DNA of 64,000 nt from Ophiura sarsii (lineage: Eukaryota; Echinodermata; Ophiuroidea; Amphilepidida; Ophiuridae): NCBI GenBank assembly GCA_035610835.1, contig CM069448.1, positions 3,659,607 to 3,723,606 of the forward strand, read 5' to 3'. Of this stretch, positions 24,540-35,436 are shown piece after piece. Below the pieces are notes generated by a model that saw nothing but the letters and a program-made list of their open reading frames with translations, was not told the DNA's origin and searched no databases. Made by a program: the position numbers and the translations under genes. Numbering within the stretch: position 1 is the stretch's first letter; every line of letters begins with the position of its first letter.

Positions 24540-26971
24540 GTAAAAAGATTGGTTGTATCCTTTCCCTATCTGTCCGTCCAACCGTCTATCCGTCCAAGCC
24601 CCTAATGGTACCGGTAGGTAAGTAACGGACACTGTATGAATGTCAGCTTAGGAAATGGGATTTGAAGTGTCCAATATGAGTCTAAAACAACACAACTGTC
24701 AGATCAAGTGACGGGTCGGTAGGCTCTGTGCGGGAAGATGGTACAGTGATAATTGCGTGAGTATTAGATGCCGTAAGATGTTTTATACCCAATCAACCCA
24801 TCAACCAGACGTTGCATGCCTGTCATTGTTAATTAATGTCGATTCACCTGTAGGGATTTACCCTTAGGCATACAGTGATGCTGTAATAGGTTAACATTGT
24901 CTCCATTAGAATTTGATTATTGAAGAGATATTAGGTTCTGTGCCTTGTACTATTGGCTTATCTTTTATTAAAGACTATACACTCTTACTAACTAGGCAAA
25001 AAACACCACCCTGTTTTAGACCCATTGAAATGTTTTGAACATTTTTGAAATTTTAGAAAAAATTCCAAAATTCACCAAAATTTCAAAAATATTTTGAAAA
25101 AAACCCCCAAAAATGTAAAATATAGGATTTGGTTTTTTTGTCGCTTTCAAAGATTTCCTTATAAAAACAAAACTTTACTATTGGTAATTTTTCGGATGCT
25201 ACGCGCGCATGTGTACCCAAAATGCAATATTTGTTGATACAAGCTTATTTAGAGCTAAATTGTACCCCCAATCATAGCAAAAAGAAGTGTAAAGTCGAAA
25301 ATGTTCGCACGCTACGTGCGAAATTTTTAGTCAAGCAATCTAGTCGGTTCACTTCCATTTCTTGCCCCAATATGAAAGACCTAGCTACGCCACTGCCTTA
25401 ACTAAGATAGCTTTTACTAATCTAGAAAATATTTTCTAAATTGAAGATACAATTTCAAATGTTGATATTTATTTAATCTTCAAATATATTGTCACTATAA
25501 CTGCTCAATACCCTCTGCAAAATAGCACACTCTCACTTTTATCACAAAACATACAACAAATTTAACATTAAATGTTGATAAAAATTTGAAAGTAAAAAAA
25601 AAAAGATGAAGAGTTTAAACTTTTTAATTATTCAAACTCTAGTAGCATGGAAGCGTCGTCCATCCTGCCGGGGATTTTTCTAATCTTTCACATGTAACTT
25701 TTGAGAGGAATGCCTCCAGGCTATTTTAACACAGAATGACTGTTGCAAACAACCCTGCAGTTTCTAATATCATATTTCTTACGAAACGAGCGCCGATTCA
25801 GTGGAAATATTTCGCCTGATGGATCTTGAGTTGAAATACTAGCAATGCCATTCCCCCGGGGAATTATTGTAAAAGCTTTGTGGGGGGAAAATGAGGATAC
25901 GATATCAATACGTGCGGAGAGATTGTCTGCGATTTTTTCCGCTCTTTTTTTCAAAGCAATTTAAAACTGAAGTCAGATTTGGCTCAAGTGGTCAGAAATA
26001 GCGGTGCAAACGGAATCGGGTTACCACGGTAACTTAAGAAGTACGTGTTCTACGGGCTGGAATTATGAAAGCTAACTTTCACCTGTTTTCTATAAGATAG
26101 CCTAAATGAAAATGATCACATCGGCATCGGCGTAGCGCTGCGGTGTCACAATACAATAAACCCGTTTGACGGGGAGGAGATATGCTCGCAGGTATCTTAG
26201 CAATGATACAAATTGCTATATATGCTGAGGGCATTCCGTTTTCAGAACTAGTGTTCTTTTGCCATGTTTTTAATCTTTGGGATACAATTTATTCAGGATA
26301 TGCATATACTGAAGAGGTAGACTACAATTTTTATATAGTAATCAAAAATTGTGATTGCAGTAATCTGATCTTCGAGATCATTTTCAGAGACGATAATTAT
26401 GACTTCATTTCAGACGTATGGGTTTGAGTAATACCACTCTAAATGAGTGGATCGTATAAATATCTAAAATCCTCGGGGCTCAAAATACACGGGGACGAAG
26501 AGAGATTAGCCCCCAGTTTTCACAAAATAGCCCTCTGAGAAAAAGTTGGCCTATGGTAAAATGTACTACTAAAAAGGCTACTTTTGGCAGAAATTGCTCA
26601 AAATAGCCCTTGTAGCCAAAAAGGTATTGTGACCCTTGAAGATGCTTGCATTAATTCACTGCATATTTATTTATTTATTTGTTTATTTATCTATTTATTT
26701 TTATTTTTTAAGGCATCATACAAAATATGGCATATCAAAATGATGTTCCTGATTATGATCTCTAAGCCAAGGTCAACCATTGCACACAGAAAAAACTTAC
26801 AAAAAAAACATAACTTTCGATGAATTTCTTAAGCTATTACCATTTATAACCTGTTTATTTTAGTCACATTTTTGGGTTAAATATCTTGTTAAGTTTGATT
26901 TTGTTTGCAATTGCTTGTTGAGGGGTTCATAGAAATATTATCAAAATGCTAATCTGTAACCAGTATGCATC
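24540..26971. other. Intergenic, no confirmed gene
   Basis: Contains a (TTTA)n-like tract at about 26660-26710 and a fragment ending in CACCACCCTGTTTTAGA near 25010 that resembles the CCCTGTTCTAC-ended repeat family. An 81-codon open frame from an ATG at 26182 begins with a hydrophobic stretch (MLAGILAMIQIAIYAEG) and is otherwise featureless. It cannot be called a gene from sequence alone. Confidence 0.45.
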
Positions 26972-27433
26972 TGTTGTGACGTGGTTTTGGGGAGAATACT
27001 CGCATGGCGGAGAGGGGATCAAAACACACAGAATGAATATAACGGATATAGCTTCCAAGTTATTTATATATACATTTTATTAATTCATCATAAATAGTTC
27101 ACTTACTCATATTATAAACGAACACAGCACCCAGCATCCAGACTATCCTAAAGAAATGACATGACACGCATCAATCGTGAGCTTCTGTAATTCAGAGCTC
27201 ACCAGTCCTGTTGTGTGAATAGAAAACTATATGGCCTAAACTTATGAGGTGTTGTCAGCGTGGCACGAAGACTTGAATTGGTCAGAGATATTGGCGCGTA
27301 GACCGAATGGGATTCAGAATACGGAAGTACGGTGTTGCCATTTCAAGTCAATCATGGCCTGAATTCTAGATATGGAAATATCTAGAATTAATAATACTAT
27401 TAATAATATCAATATAAATTTAGCGTCACAACA
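26972..27433 (-). repeat. 3' LTR of the Ty3/Gypsy element
   Basis: Identical in length and, by direct comparison, in sequence to 34834-35295. The flanking CATC on its outer side matches the bases outside the other LTR. Confidence 0.96.
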
Positions 27434-27446
27434 TACGCCCTTCCTA
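27434..27446 (-). other. Polypurine tract
   Basis: Immediately upstream of the 3' LTR on the minus strand the sequence is AGGAAGGGCGTA. Its purine run would prime plus-strand DNA synthesis in LTR elements. Confidence 0.6.
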
Positions 27447-28583
27447 ACAAAATTGACACCTGACAATTTAACTTAAAAATGCTGGGTGAAATATTTATAA
27501 AAGAAACTGATATCTTTATCATATATAGAAACGAATTATTTATTTCGTCACAAAATTTAACATGTGCTTTATCCATGTTTCCGTCTGCCAAATTGACGGC
27601 ATCTAATATCAGGTTGTATAATTTTAACTCTCAGAGAATGTTATTTTATTTTTAAACGAGTGGCCTTAAATATAAATTTATTATTAATCTTCTGCGACGC
27701 CAAACCTGTGGAAACCTGCGACCGTATTAACCCGGAATTCACGTGAAAAATTCCAAGTGATTACGCTCACACGGTAAAGAGGGATTTTTTGTTGTTGAAC
27801 AAACACGCATACGGGATATCCCTTAAATGGCCTAACACAAACACACACACTCTCATACATAATCCTCTGATTAACGTGTGCGGTCTAAAGGTTTCATCAA
27901 AAGTTGAAGCGCATAAGAATTGGAAAATTTCCTTCCAATTTCGATGTTTCATACGGAAACATATTTTTCTTATTTCAAAGAAATCACGTTTTTGTGACCC
28001 TTTAAAATTAAATAGTCATCAATGGTGACTATATAGTATGTGTACACAACAAGACAATACAGGACAGACAAAACAAGACAAAGGTAGCACTACTGAAATA
28101 TTTAGTAATTTACATTAAACTTTCTTTTGTTTGCGTCTATTCATGTGAGACTAATGTTGCCAGAAAACCTCACAACATATGCCTCTTCCGAAAAGATACA
28201 AATAAATATAACACTTATTTGATCATACTGCATTTCCGCATTTTTGCTCAACTATATAAATTCAAACTTTCTACATGAAGAATATCATTGTGTGCAATTC
28301 TTTGCAACAATCATTTCTATATACAAATTAACGAAAGTGAACACACACTTTCAGGCAATGTTGCCCAAATTACAAATTGCTCTCATTCAACAATTTTATC
28401 AAAATAACACATTTTGTGTCATAAGAATTGTAATACTCATATCATGACATATCTCAGCCTACGGACTATAAATTTTATTCATATACTTCCTCTGTGTTCT
28501 CTATACTTGTACACTTTTCTCAATACTACTTATTTATTTGCTGTTTCAGACTCTGTTCCTGCAATGATTCTTGCCCGCTGGCT
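27447..28583 (-). other. 3' non-coding region of the retrotransposon
   Basis: About 1.14 kb between the pol stop and the polypurine tract, AT-rich, with only short frames. No env, accessory ORF or second promoter was seen. Confidence 0.6.
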
Positions 28584-31500
28584 TTACATCTTGCCAGTAA
28601 TTTTGACTGGGTTAGCTTTCAGAGATTCTAAAGCGGCCGCGTTTAGGTTAGTCTCTGGTTCCCAAGTATTTCTTGAATTTGGGAAGCCCTGCCATTTTAT
28701 CAAATACTCAAGACGTTTATTTTTAAAACGTCCCCTGAGAATACGCTCTATCACATATTCTGGAGTTTCATCTTGAATAGGAGGCAAACCTGGAATAATT
28801 GGAATCTGATTCTTGTCAGACTCGTGGGTAGCCAAAAGTTGTTCAAATATATCATCAGGACAATCGTCTAGAACTAATCCTGGAATTGGATCTCTATTTT
28901 CAGGATCCACAGGGGGAGTATCATTGCTTGGACGGACAAATCTATTATATGCAAATTTCATACGGTTAACATGTACAGTAGATGTTACCAATTTGTTGTT
29001 TTCAAGATTTCGCACCTTGAAATTTACAGGACCAGTCTGTTCGACTAGTAGAAAGGGTCCCGCCCAGAACTTTGAGAGTTTACGTGACAATCCTTGTTGC
29101 AATGCAGGTATATAAATCCAAACTGAATCACCAACTTGATATGGAACATCTTGCGCACGATCATCAAAACGCTCTTTCATTTTGGCTTGATTACGTTCAG
29201 CATGACGTTTTGAAATGTCCCTAAATACTTCGAGTTGTGATACCAGATTGTGAATGTGCTCACGAAGTGTCTTATCTGGATATTTGCATTGTGCTAGGAG
29301 TGTAACATCTATCGGAAGTCTTGCCTCTCTACCATACAACAAGAAGAAGGGACTAAATCCGACTGAATTTTCAGCGGGAGTTGTTCTATAGGCAAATTGT
29401 ATAGCTGTTATGTACTTATCCCAATCGCTTTGGTATTCATTGACATAATGTGAAATGGTATCCAGAATTACTGCATTAAAACGTTCCTGAATTGCATTGC
29501 ATTGTGGATGATATGAACTTGTATTCAGTTTGTGAGTGCGCATAATACGACAAACTTCCAATACAATCTTGGAGAGGAAATTTTGACCTCTGTCGCTCAA
29601 CAAGGTTTGAGGACAACCATGTTCACAAATTACATAATCAAAGAATGCGCGAGCAATGGTTGACGCATCAGTAACTTTCAATGGTACCAAAATTGGCCAT
29701 CTAGTACAATGATCTGAAAAACAGAGTACATAGCGATTACCTGAAGTGGTAATAGGTAAAGGACCTAAAATGTCAACACTTACTCGTTCGAAAGCGCCTG
29801 GCACTTTCATAGTTACCATTGGGGCTAGTACTTTATGTCTATGAGTTTTTCGTTGAGAGCAAGAAATACATGAACGGACCCAGTTGTCTACGTCACGATA
29901 CATGCATTTCCAAAAGTAACGTTGACGGATTCTATTGTAGGTTCGCTGAAATCCAAAATGTGCGGCTAACACGTGATCATGACAGTTATTTAGAACTGTA
30001 TCAATTAATTGCACGGGTATATACAAACGATGGACATTTCTTTCCGGCATGTGCCCTTTAGCAGGAGTATGCCAAATGTGATACAACAACCCTTCGTGTG
30101 CATAGTACTGATCAGCCTGTAAAACTACATTCCTAGCCTTAACAGCATTATCTGGCAATTCATCGTTTTCCAGATATTGCAACATTGATCCCGCAAATAT
30201 ATCCGTCAACAAAACTTGTTTGAATTTGTCTAAGTTGAGCTCATTTGGAAAGTTTGGAATATTTGGCTTGACTGAATCTTTGTCATTCTCAACACGTTTC
30301 CCTTTTTGAAATCGAAGATTTCTAACCACGTTTACTGTAGGACGAGAGTTCACATCATTACTAGGATTTTGTATGATGTCGCTCACCATCTCGTCTAATC
30401 CCGACTTTACCCAGGCTACCTTATTAACTTCTACAGCATCAGTGACTTTGGAATGAGAATGATTGCAATCAGTACAAATATCCATTCTGTCATAATCTAT
30501 TCTACTTAATGCATCAGCGTTACCATTATGGCGTCCACGAATGTGAATTACATCAAACTTATATGACTGCAGTTTAAGTGCCCATCGCGCTAATCGACTT
30601 CCGGTATTTTTGTTTATACCAAAGAGCCATTTCAAAGCGCAATGATCAGTTACAACAGTGAATTTGATACTATGTTGCAAATATGGAGCATATTTCTTGA
30701 TTCCCTCGACAACTGCCAAAGCTTCAATTTCTGTAACAGTGTAATTTCTTTCCGCATCATGTAATGCTCTTCCACCATAGGATATCACACGTTCCTTGCC
30801 ATCCTGCTTTTGGGCCAAAATAAAACCTAAACCAGTACGACTAGCATCGGTTTGCAATATGAATTCTGTGCCATCGAAATTTGGATATGCTAGAATTGGT
30901 GGCTCTAACAATTTTCGTTTGAGCGTTTTGAATGCTTCTTGACAACTTTGATCCCAAACAAAAGATACATCTTTTCTAGTTAAATTGGTTAGTGGTTCAG
31001 CAATTTTGCAAAAGTCCTTTATGAACTTTCGATAATATCCCACAAATCCAAGAAAAGATTTGACTTCGGTTACTTTGGCAGGAGTTGGATAATCTTGGAC
31101 AATTTTCAATTTTGCTGGATCTGTTGCTACACCATCTTGGTTCACTACGTGACCTAAATATTTGACCTCAGTTTGACCAAAAGTACATTTCTTAGGTTGT
31201 AATTTTAGACCAGCTGCGCGCAACCTATCGAAAACTTGCCTTAAATGGTCCATGTGTTCGGAGAAAGAACTACTGAATATAATTATGTCATCTAAGTAAC
31301 AGAGAACGAATTTCCAATTCAAACCTCTCAAAACTTCTTGCATAGCTCGTTGGAAAGTGGCTGGAGCGTTATGTAAACCAAATGGCATTCTTTGGAATTC
31401 ATATAGGCCATCTTGAGTGATGAATGCAGTTTTAGATTTGGAACTTTCTTCCAAGCCTATTTGCCAATATCCAGCCGCAAGATCAAGAGTTGTAATGAAA

Positions 31501-32861
31501 TTTGGTTTGGCTGCACCTAAACTATCTAAAGCATCGTTTATGTTAGGTAACGGAAAGTTATCGCGTGCGCAAATCTTATTTAAGGCTCTAAAATCAATTG
31601 CAAATCTATAAGTATTTGGGTCACCAGCTTTAGGTGTCATGCATACTGGAAAGGACCAAGGACTTGCTGACTCCTTTATAATGTCTTGTTCTAACATTTC
31701 GTGGACTTGTCTACGTACTTCGGCTTGAATGTGAGGAGCTTGCCTATACGGTCTAGATCTAATAGGAGGGTGATCACCAGTGTTAATAGCATGTTTAACA
31801 CGGGAGTAATTACCAGTAGGACCCCCTTTTACTTGAAATATATCAATATATTCAGTGAGTAAACCATTGATTTCAGATGCTTCAGTACCTGACATGTGAT
31901 CAGTATTTAAATTCACTTTTGAAAGGACTTCCTTTACTGAATCTAGTTTACTGTTTACATCGCTAGCTACCGCGGATGCTTGCCTTATATTAACATTGTT
32001 AACATTGTTTTTCTCAAGATCGGGGAAGGAGTGAATCCTATGCGGGTCAACGAGAGAAAAAATGCCCAATTTAGTACGAGGGTACAAAGTTATTGGTTCA
32101 TCAGTAGTATTCATAACTAATAAATGAATACAGTTATTCTGTACACTAGAAGCAGTATTCGCGATCAATACACCTAATGCAGAGACACGCCTACCTCCAT
32201 GAGAGAGACCAATTGTATTGAATGGCAATTTATTTGACAGTCTTGCGCACACAACAGACTGAGTGTGAGCAGGAATTTCCTGTTTCTCAATGACAAGTAT
32301 TTTACTCTCCTTAGCAAGTCTTAGTGTACGAGATTCACAATCTATTCTTGCGCAGTGCCTGTTTAGAAACTGAGACCCAAGTATGATACGTGTACTTAAG
32401 TTACGAGCAATATTCATAGGTACAGGAAATTGTGTGCCATTGACAGATATGGACAAAACTATGAATCCAGTAATTTCCAAACTACTACCATTTGCTGCGC
32501 GTGCTTCAGCTACACGTGATTTTTCTATAGAAAAACGCAAATTGGAAAGATTAGCATGAAACCATTCGTGATCAATAATGTTAACAGAAGCACCTGTATC
32601 AATCAAACATTGAACAGGGTTACCATTAACAAATGCTGCTATGGTATTCAACGTAGACAAATTAATCTCAATATGCGCTTGTGAAAAACTGGAATTCGAT
32701 TTTTGTCCAAATGTCTGTCTGTTCAAATCAAGAGGTACACGGTTTGCATTGCCATTTCGGTCTACACCTCTTACATGTTCAAATCTTTGAAACCTTAACC
32801 CATCTACATGTCGTGGAACATGTTTCTTTTTCTGTCTAGCAGATGGGTTTATTAGTTTAAA
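28584..32861 (-). CDS. pol: Pol polyprotein (protease, RT, RNase H, integrase, chromodomain)
   Basis: The frame is open from 32867, overlaps the end of gag in the -1 frame, and runs to TAA at 28584. About 43 codons precede the leucine codon at 32726, counted here as residue 1 of 1380. Protease: DTGAS at 43-47. Reverse transcriptase: about 370-545 with YLDD at 477-480. RNase H: TDAS at 626-629 and TDHCALKWL from 693. Integrase: HHCC finger (His918, His923, Cys953, Cys956) and core residues Asp985, Asp1045, Glu1081 with 35 residues between the last two, then a GPF-type module near 1223. Chromodomain: about 1322-1361, ending WEPETNL, with cage-position residues Tyr1323, Trp1345 and Phe1348. All catalytic residues are present. 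No ATG begins the frame, so expression as a Gag-Pol fusion by frameshifting is inferred. Confidence 0.95.
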   Translation of the reverse strand, partial: FKLINPSARQKKKHVPRHVDGLRFQRFEHVRGVDRNGNANRVPLDLNRQTFGQKSNSSFSQAHIEINLSTLNTIAAFVNGNPVQCLIDTGASVNIIDHEWFHANLSNLRFSIEKSRVAEARAANGSSLEITGFIVLSISVNGTQFPVPMNIARNLSTRIILGSQFLNRHCARIDCESRTLRLAKESKILVIEKQEIPAHTQSVVCARLSNKLPFNTIGLSHGGRRVSALGVLIANTASSVQNNCIHLLVMNTTDEPITLYPRTKLGIFSLVDPHRIHSFPDLEKNNVNNVNIRQASAVASDVNSKLDSVKEVLSKVNLNTDHMSGTEASEINGLLTEYIDIFQVKGGPTGNYSRVKHAINTGDHPPIRSRPYRQAPHIQAEVRRQVHEMLEQDIIKESASPWSFPVCMTPKAGDPNTYRFAIDFRALNKICARDNFPLPNINDALDSLGAAKPNFITTLDLAAGYWQIGLEESSKSKTAFITQDGLYEFQRMPFGLHNAPATFQRAMQEVLRGLNWKFVLCYLDDIIIFSSSFSEHMDHLRQVFDRLRAAGLKLQPKKCTFGQTEVKYLGHVVNQDGVATDPAKLKIVQDYPTPAKVTEVKSFLGFVGYYRKFIKDFCKIAEPLTNLTRKDVSFVWDQSCQEAFKTLKRKLLEPPILAYPNFDGTEFILQTDASRTGLGFILAQKQDGKERVISYGGRALHDAERNYTVTEIEALAVVEGIKKYAPYLQHSIKFTVVTDHCALKWLFGINKNTGSRLARWALKLQSYKFDVIHIRGRHNGNADALSRIDYDRMDICTDCNHSHSKVTDAVEVNKVAWVKSGLDEMVSDIIQNPSNDVNSRPTVNVVRNLRFQKGKRVENDKDSVKPNIPNFPNELNLDKFKQVLLTDIFAGSMLQYLENDELPDNAVKARNVVLQADQYYAHEGLLYHIWHTPAKGHMPERNVHRLYIPVQLIDTVLNNCHDHVLAAHFGFQRTYNRIRQRYFWKCMYRDVDNWVRSCISCSQRKTHRHKVLAPMVTMKVPGAFERVSVDILGPLPITTSGNRYVLCFSDHCTRWPILVPLKVTDASTIARAFFDYVICEHGCPQTLLSDRGQNFLSKIVLEVCRIMRTHKLNTSSYHPQCNAIQERFNAVILDTISHYVNEYQSDWDKYITAIQFAYRTTPAENSVGFSPFFLLYGREARLPIDVTLLAQCKYPDKTLREHIHNLVSQLEVFRDISKRHAERNQAKMKERFDDRAQDVPYQVGDSVWIYIPALQQGLSRKLSKFWAGPFLLVEQTGPVNFKVRNLENNKLVTSTVHVNRMKFAYNRFVRPSNDTPPVDPENRDPIPGLVLDDCPDDIFEQLLATHESDKNQIPIIPGLPPIQDETPEYVIERILRGRFKNKRLEYLIKWQGFPNSRNTWEPETNLNAAALESLKANPVKITGKM
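32797..32861 (-). promoter_or_regulatory. Programmed -1 ribosomal frameshift signal (gag-pol)
   Basis: On the minus strand the heptamer TTTAAAC (32861-32855) sits in the gag frame as T TTA AAC, the X XXY YYZ arrangement, and is followed at once by the gag TAA. After a 5-base spacer, AACCCATCT (32849-32841) pairs perfectly with AGATGGGTT (32805-32797). A nested 6-bp hairpin, ACATGT with loop TCCACG (32823-32806), abuts the second arm. Slipping back one base leads directly into the open pol frame. Confidence 0.88.
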
Positions 32862-33787
32862 GGATTCCTATTTACGTCAAATTTGGCATAGCATTTTCTC
32901 CACCCATGTCCCACACGACCACACCTATTGCATACTAATTTTCTGTACGATCTATAGGGGGCCTGTGACTGCCTTGGTTGATTCCAAGTTTGACTAGGTT
33001 GATGCCTAGGTTGAGAGGAACTACTTATACTATTGTAAGTACGATCTAACGGGGAAGAAAAAGAGACATGTTTGTCGTGTTCTAATTTCTCCATTCTGGT
33101 GGCTATATTAGACACGACTCCCGTCAGTGTGTCCAGAACAGAATTAATGCTATTTACCTGGGGCTCAGTATTTTGTGATTGTGCGGGTGCGAATAGCGAG
33201 TCATTTGCCGTTTGCTGTACTGAAATTCCCAATCTCGCGGCGTCTAGTGCTTGTTTAAATGATTCAGGTTCTTTTGAAAACACAAACGCTCTGACAGAAG
33301 GCAAAAGACCGCGAACAAAAATAGATAACTTTTCTGCTTCAGATTTACCAACCTGCTTGCACCATCTTATTATTTCACAAGCATAGTCGTCAAGTGTTTC
33401 TGATGTCAATTGCTTACGCGACAACAGCTTAGATTCGACGCTCCATTTCCAAGATGAACCTTCAAAATTACTTTTAAGTAAATCTTTAATCTTGGTTATG
33501 GTATCCTTATCTGTATCAGGAATTGAATCCAAATAGACGCGAGCATTTCCATAAACTTTTGTTTGTAAGGCAAGTATAGATTTTGGAGCGGTATAATCTC
33601 TCAGCTCAGCATACGTCTTAAATCTACTAATGAAGTTATCTACGTCATCATCTGGATTACCAGAATATTTAATATCGCAATTATGCATATCATATTTAGC
33701 CATATTTGCTACGTCAAGTTCAACCTCCTCTATACTATTAAGTGATATAACAGACTTACTATCACTATCACTATCGCTATCGCTCAT
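32852..33787 (-). CDS. gag: Gag (capsid/nucleocapsid) polyprotein
   Basis: A 311-residue protein from an ATG at 33787 to TAA. It opens with a repeated Ser-Asp stretch encoded by a TCACTATCACTATCGC-type microsatellite. A central helical region (about residues 35-200) is consistent with a Ty3/Gypsy retrotransposon Gag; its segment VDNFISRFKTYAELRD resembles the start of such capsid domains. A Gln/Ser/Pro-rich linker leads to one CCHC zinc knuckle near the C-terminus (Cys286, Cys289, His294, Cys299; spacing C-x2-C-x4-H-x4-C), expected to bind RNA. The last two sense codons form part of a frameshift heptamer, and the stop directly follows it. The protein should assemble the particle. Confidence 0.93.
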   Translation of the reverse strand: MSDSDSDSDSKSVISLNSIEEVELDVANMAKYDMHNCDIKYSGNPDDDVDNFISRFKTYAELRDYTAPKSILALQTKVYGNARVYLDSIPDTDKDTITKIKDLLKSNFEGSSWKWSVESKLLSRKQLTSETLDDYACEIIRWCKQVGKSEAEKLSIFVRGLLPSVRAFVFSKEPESFKQALDAARLGISVQQTANDSLFAPAQSQNTEPQVNSINSVLDTLTGVVSNIATRMEKLEHDKHVSFSSPLDRTYNSISSSSQPRHQPSQTWNQPRQSQAPYRSYRKLVCNRCGRVGHGWRKCYAKFDVNRNPLN

Positions 33788-34833
33788 TGCCTTTTTAACA
33801 ATCTATGTCAAAATCACCAGCTAATTCCAAAGAGAATTCGGAATTTAATCAACAAAAAAAAAAATTTTAGTCAATCTCAAGTTCAAGATCAAAATTCAAG
33901 TTCAAATTCAATCAAAATTTGAAAAATCTGAACATGAACCAAGTTTATTAATTATTAAACTTGATTAAGATTATCAATTAAAATTTATTGATTATGATTG
34001 ATGATTAAATTTAATTAATAGACTAACAATGAACTTAATTGATGAAGTTTAAATTCACCAATGAGAAAAAAATTAAAAGCTCAATGAAATCCAAGTCAAC
34101 AATTTAAAGTTGACATCAAATTAAATGAATAAAGTCCCAAGTTACAGCTGAATATATAAAATATTTATTCAATTGCAGTGCAGTGTATCAATATTATGTA
34201 TCTTGATTTAGAAATCAGTCCATTCAAAAATAAACAAGATTTATTTCATCCGAAGAAATTGTCTGTCTGAAACGCACCTGTCCAGTAGAAGAGCTTATAA
34301 AATCTACACAATAGAATTTTACCGCGCTCGAGAATTTCAATCTCGGATTAAAATTTTTTTATCAATGGATATCAGACCGTGGTCATGCACTTTTGAACCA
34401 GATTATCAGAGACTTGCAAATCGGAACAATTACATGTATATAAAAGACTTTATCGACTTGCCACGTTGGACATGTAGAATGCGCCCATTATTGCCAGCGT
34501 AAATAAGACCTAAATATTGATAGGCCATACTACATGTATTTCGTGTATACTATTTTAAACACAATTTTAATAGACCTTTCTGGGTCTATAAAACAAATTT
34601 CAATAGACATATAATTAAATTTCAGCAGTGCATACCAACAAAATGCTACCTGAATTCAAACCATCTCACCACGCTGAGTTATAGTCGTCGACACTGGATG
34701 CGATGAACAACAAAATACATATACAACTTTGTAGCTACAGTCCTAATTATTCAAAATGAAGGGGGCTGGTAAATTGACCGGAATAATAAACATTGATATA
34801 GGAATATCAAAAAAGACGGAATTCTCCACCAGA
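33788..34833 (-). other. 5' leader of the retrotransposon
   Basis: About 1.05 kb between the 5' LTR and the gag ATG, AT-rich and without a sizeable ORF. It holds the putative primer site at its start and many TTAAT/ATTAAA repeats. Packaging signals would be expected here but none can be named from sequence. Confidence 0.6.
34815..34831 (-). other. Putative primer binding site
   Basis: Two bases inside the 5' LTR the minus strand reads TGGTGGAGAATTCCGTC. It starts with TGG, as expected of a sequence complementary to a tRNA CCA end. I could not match the rest to a tRNA, so self-priming or an unusual primer remain possible. Confidence 0.5.
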
Positions 34834-35295
34834 TGTTGTGACGTGGTTTTGGGGAGAATACTCGCATGGCGGAGAGGGGATCAAAACACACAGAATGAAT
34901 ATAACGGATATAGCTTCCAAGTTATTTATATATACATTTTATTAATTCATCATAAATAGTTCACTTACTCATATTATAAACGAACACAGCACCCAGCATC
35001 CAGACTATCCTAAAGAAATGACATGACACGCATCAATCGTGAGCTTCTGTAATTCAGAGCTCACCAGTCCTGTTGTGTGAATAGAAAACTATATGGCCTA
35101 AACTTATGAGGTGTTGTCAGCGTGGCACGAAGACTTGAATTGGTCAGAGATATTGGCGCGTAGACCGAATGGGATTCAGAATACGGAAGTACGGTGTTGC
35201 CATTTCAAGTCAATCATGGCCTGAATTCTAGATATGGAAATATCTAGAATTAATAATACTATTAATAATATCAATATAAATTTAGCGTCACAACA
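34834..35295 (-). repeat. 5' LTR of the Ty3/Gypsy element
   Basis: 462 bp with perfect 10-bp terminal inversions (TGTTGTGACG / CGTCACAACA), wider than the usual TG...CA. It contains a 12-bp inverted repeat (AATTCTAGATAT, loop GGAA) near one end. By eye it matches the other LTR base for base. Confidence 0.96.
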
Positions 35296-35436
35296 CATCT
35301 ATCACAGTGAAATAAATATTCTCTTTTTAGTTGTATGTATTCTTTGGACAATATCTGTTTCTATATAAATGTAAATGTTAGGTGATTACTGGGACCATAA
35401 CAAAAATGAGGAATATGTTTTAAGGAAATGAGGAAA
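35296..35436. other. Short intergenic stretch after the retrotransposon
   Basis: Begins with the CATC target duplication; nothing else recognised. Confidence 0.4.

Larger units (their letters stand above)
26972..35295 (-). mobile_element. Complete Ty3/Gypsy LTR retrotransposon with chromodomain
   Basis: An 8324-bp element read on the minus strand in the order 5' LTR (34834-35295), leader, gag, pol, 3' non-coding region, 3' LTR (26972-27433). The LTRs are 462 bp and appear identical, both ORFs are uninterrupted, and a 4-bp target duplication CATC flanks it (26968-26971 and 35296-35299). Domain order protease, reverse transcriptase, RNase H, integrase, chromodomain places it in the Ty3/Gypsy (Metaviridae) chromovirus-like group. 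No env-like ORF follows pol. Identical LTRs and intact ORFs point to a recent insertion. Confidence 0.97.

Noticed and set aside
25721..25954. 77-codon minus-strand frame with mixed composition
   Set aside because: It lacks an ATG at its start and no splice signals could be paired with it; kept out for want of support.
27447..28583. Envelope gene downstream of pol
   Set aside because: No frame over about 60 codons, no signal peptide or transmembrane pattern; the element is a retrotransposon without env.
28414..31611. Several plus-strand frames of 60-120 codons inside the retrotransposon
   Set aside because: They are antisense to gag-pol, which has full domain support on the minus strand.
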